Assembly: GCA_002897115.2 (NCBI GenBank)
Contig: BCIH01000009.1
Location: 353,211 to 417,210, forward strand
DNA length: 64,000 nucleotides
Direction of reading: 5' to 3'
DNA from: Prototheca cutis
Taxonomy: Eukaryota; Chlorophyta; Trebouxiophyceae; Chlorellales; Chlorellaceae
Shown: positions 63,559 to 64,000 of the stretch, piece after piece
Layout of the letters: each line of letters starts with the position of its first letter
Numbering within the stretch: the first letter of the stretch is position 1
Notes under the pieces: model-generated
Told to the model about the DNA's origin: nothing
The model's database searches: none
Seen by the model: only the letters and a program-made list of their open reading frames with translations
Program-made: the position numbers and the translations under genes

Positions 63559-64000
63559 GCATGCCAACCCTCACGCCTGCAGCTCCAGCTCGTCTTCACG
63601 CATCAGAAGAGCGCGCCGAGTACGAGAAAATTTGTGTCGAGGAGATGGACTGGGAGTGTGGCCAGATGTGGCCATGATCAAGTGGCATGGAGTTGGTACG
63701 AAGATGCTCCAGAAGTGAACGAGGAACCCATACTCCCGGCAACTCCCGGTGGGAGGTACTCCATCCCCATGAAGCGGCCAGCCCGCCCCTGCACACGGTG
63801 TGCTGGGACGGGCAGGACGACCTGCGGCTACTGCAGGTAAGCTTTGTGATAGTGCATGAGGGTGCTTGGCCTGAAAATGCACGGCAGCATTTCCTGTCTG
63901 TGTTGGGCTTGGGTGTGGGGATGTGGCAGCAGGCCGGGTGGCATGAATCCTCATCGAGGGCATGTCTGCATCGAAGCGACACACACACAGTGCACTCTTG
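63559..64000 (+). CDS. Cysteine-rich (DnaJ zinc-finger-like) protein, 5' part only
   Basis: Right-edge gene fragment. A plausible start at ATG 63559 encodes MPTLTPAAPARLHASEERAE and EMDWECGQMW before a stop. A second frame from about 63700 to 63838 gives EEPILPATPGGRYSIP then RPCTRCAGTGRTTCGYCR, ending at a GTAAGC donor. The paired CxxCxGxGxxxCxxC pattern resembles the zinc-binding repeats of DnaJ and of small plastid proteins such as BSD2. How the two parts join (a small intron near 63680-63700, or only the second being coding) cannot be settled here, and the rest lies outside the window. Confidence 0.45.

Overview
The window looks like nuclear DNA of a green alga (Chlorophyta, perhaps a trebouxiophyte; inferred from gene content and style, not proven). 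It is GC-rich. Nearly every gene is broken by many short introns, mostly GT-AG. The genes are purely eukaryotic: eIF2A, MCM3, MED14, DIS3/RRP44, NTF2, an LSD1-type demethylase and Trf4-type nucleotidyltransferases. There are also apparently organelle-directed bacterial-type proteins (FabG, uS15). Sequence quality is draft: one run of N lies at 13410-13805, with single Ns at 32372, 35266 and 35273.

Layout. 0-10.9 kb holds two minus-strand paralogues of a secreted G8-domain/parallel beta-helix protein. The first is cut by the window edge. The second is complete and carries nine ShKT cysteine modules with proline-rich linkers. 11.8-14.75 kb is eIF2A, with one exon partly lost in the N gap. 15.4-16.4 kb holds decayed minus-strand pieces of a HAD-like domain. 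17.3-31.8 kb is a tandem family on the plus strand: a gene joining an FCP1/NIF-like HAD domain, a long unrecognised helical region and a Trf4/5-type nucleotidyltransferase with PAP-associated domain, followed by a second and third copy that appear fused. 32.5-37.7 kb has FabG, a coiled-coil protein and a second short-chain dehydrogenase with a PTS2-like signal. 38-43 kb has MCM3 head to head with organellar ribosomal protein uS15. 43.4-45.2 kb is a GNAT acetyltransferase with a long tail. 45.4-56.7 kb has Mediator subunit MED14 head to head with the exosome nuclease DIS3. 57-63.3 kb has NTF2 head to head with a multi-domain LSD1-like amine oxidase. A cysteine-rich zinc-finger gene starts at the right edge.

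Most genes are ordinary nuclear housekeeping functions: replication, transcription, RNA decay, nuclear import and translation. The most unusual locus is the HAD-Trf4 array. Its three nucleotidyltransferase domains each lack a different part of the catalytic Asp triad, and the second copy has lost its HAD domain and start exon. The second most unusual is the LSD1-like protein, which adds DEK-C-like, TFIIS N-terminal-like and SCAF/PHRF1-like regions to the demethylase core. Exon boundaries given here were read by eye from splice motifs and frame and may be off by a few bases.
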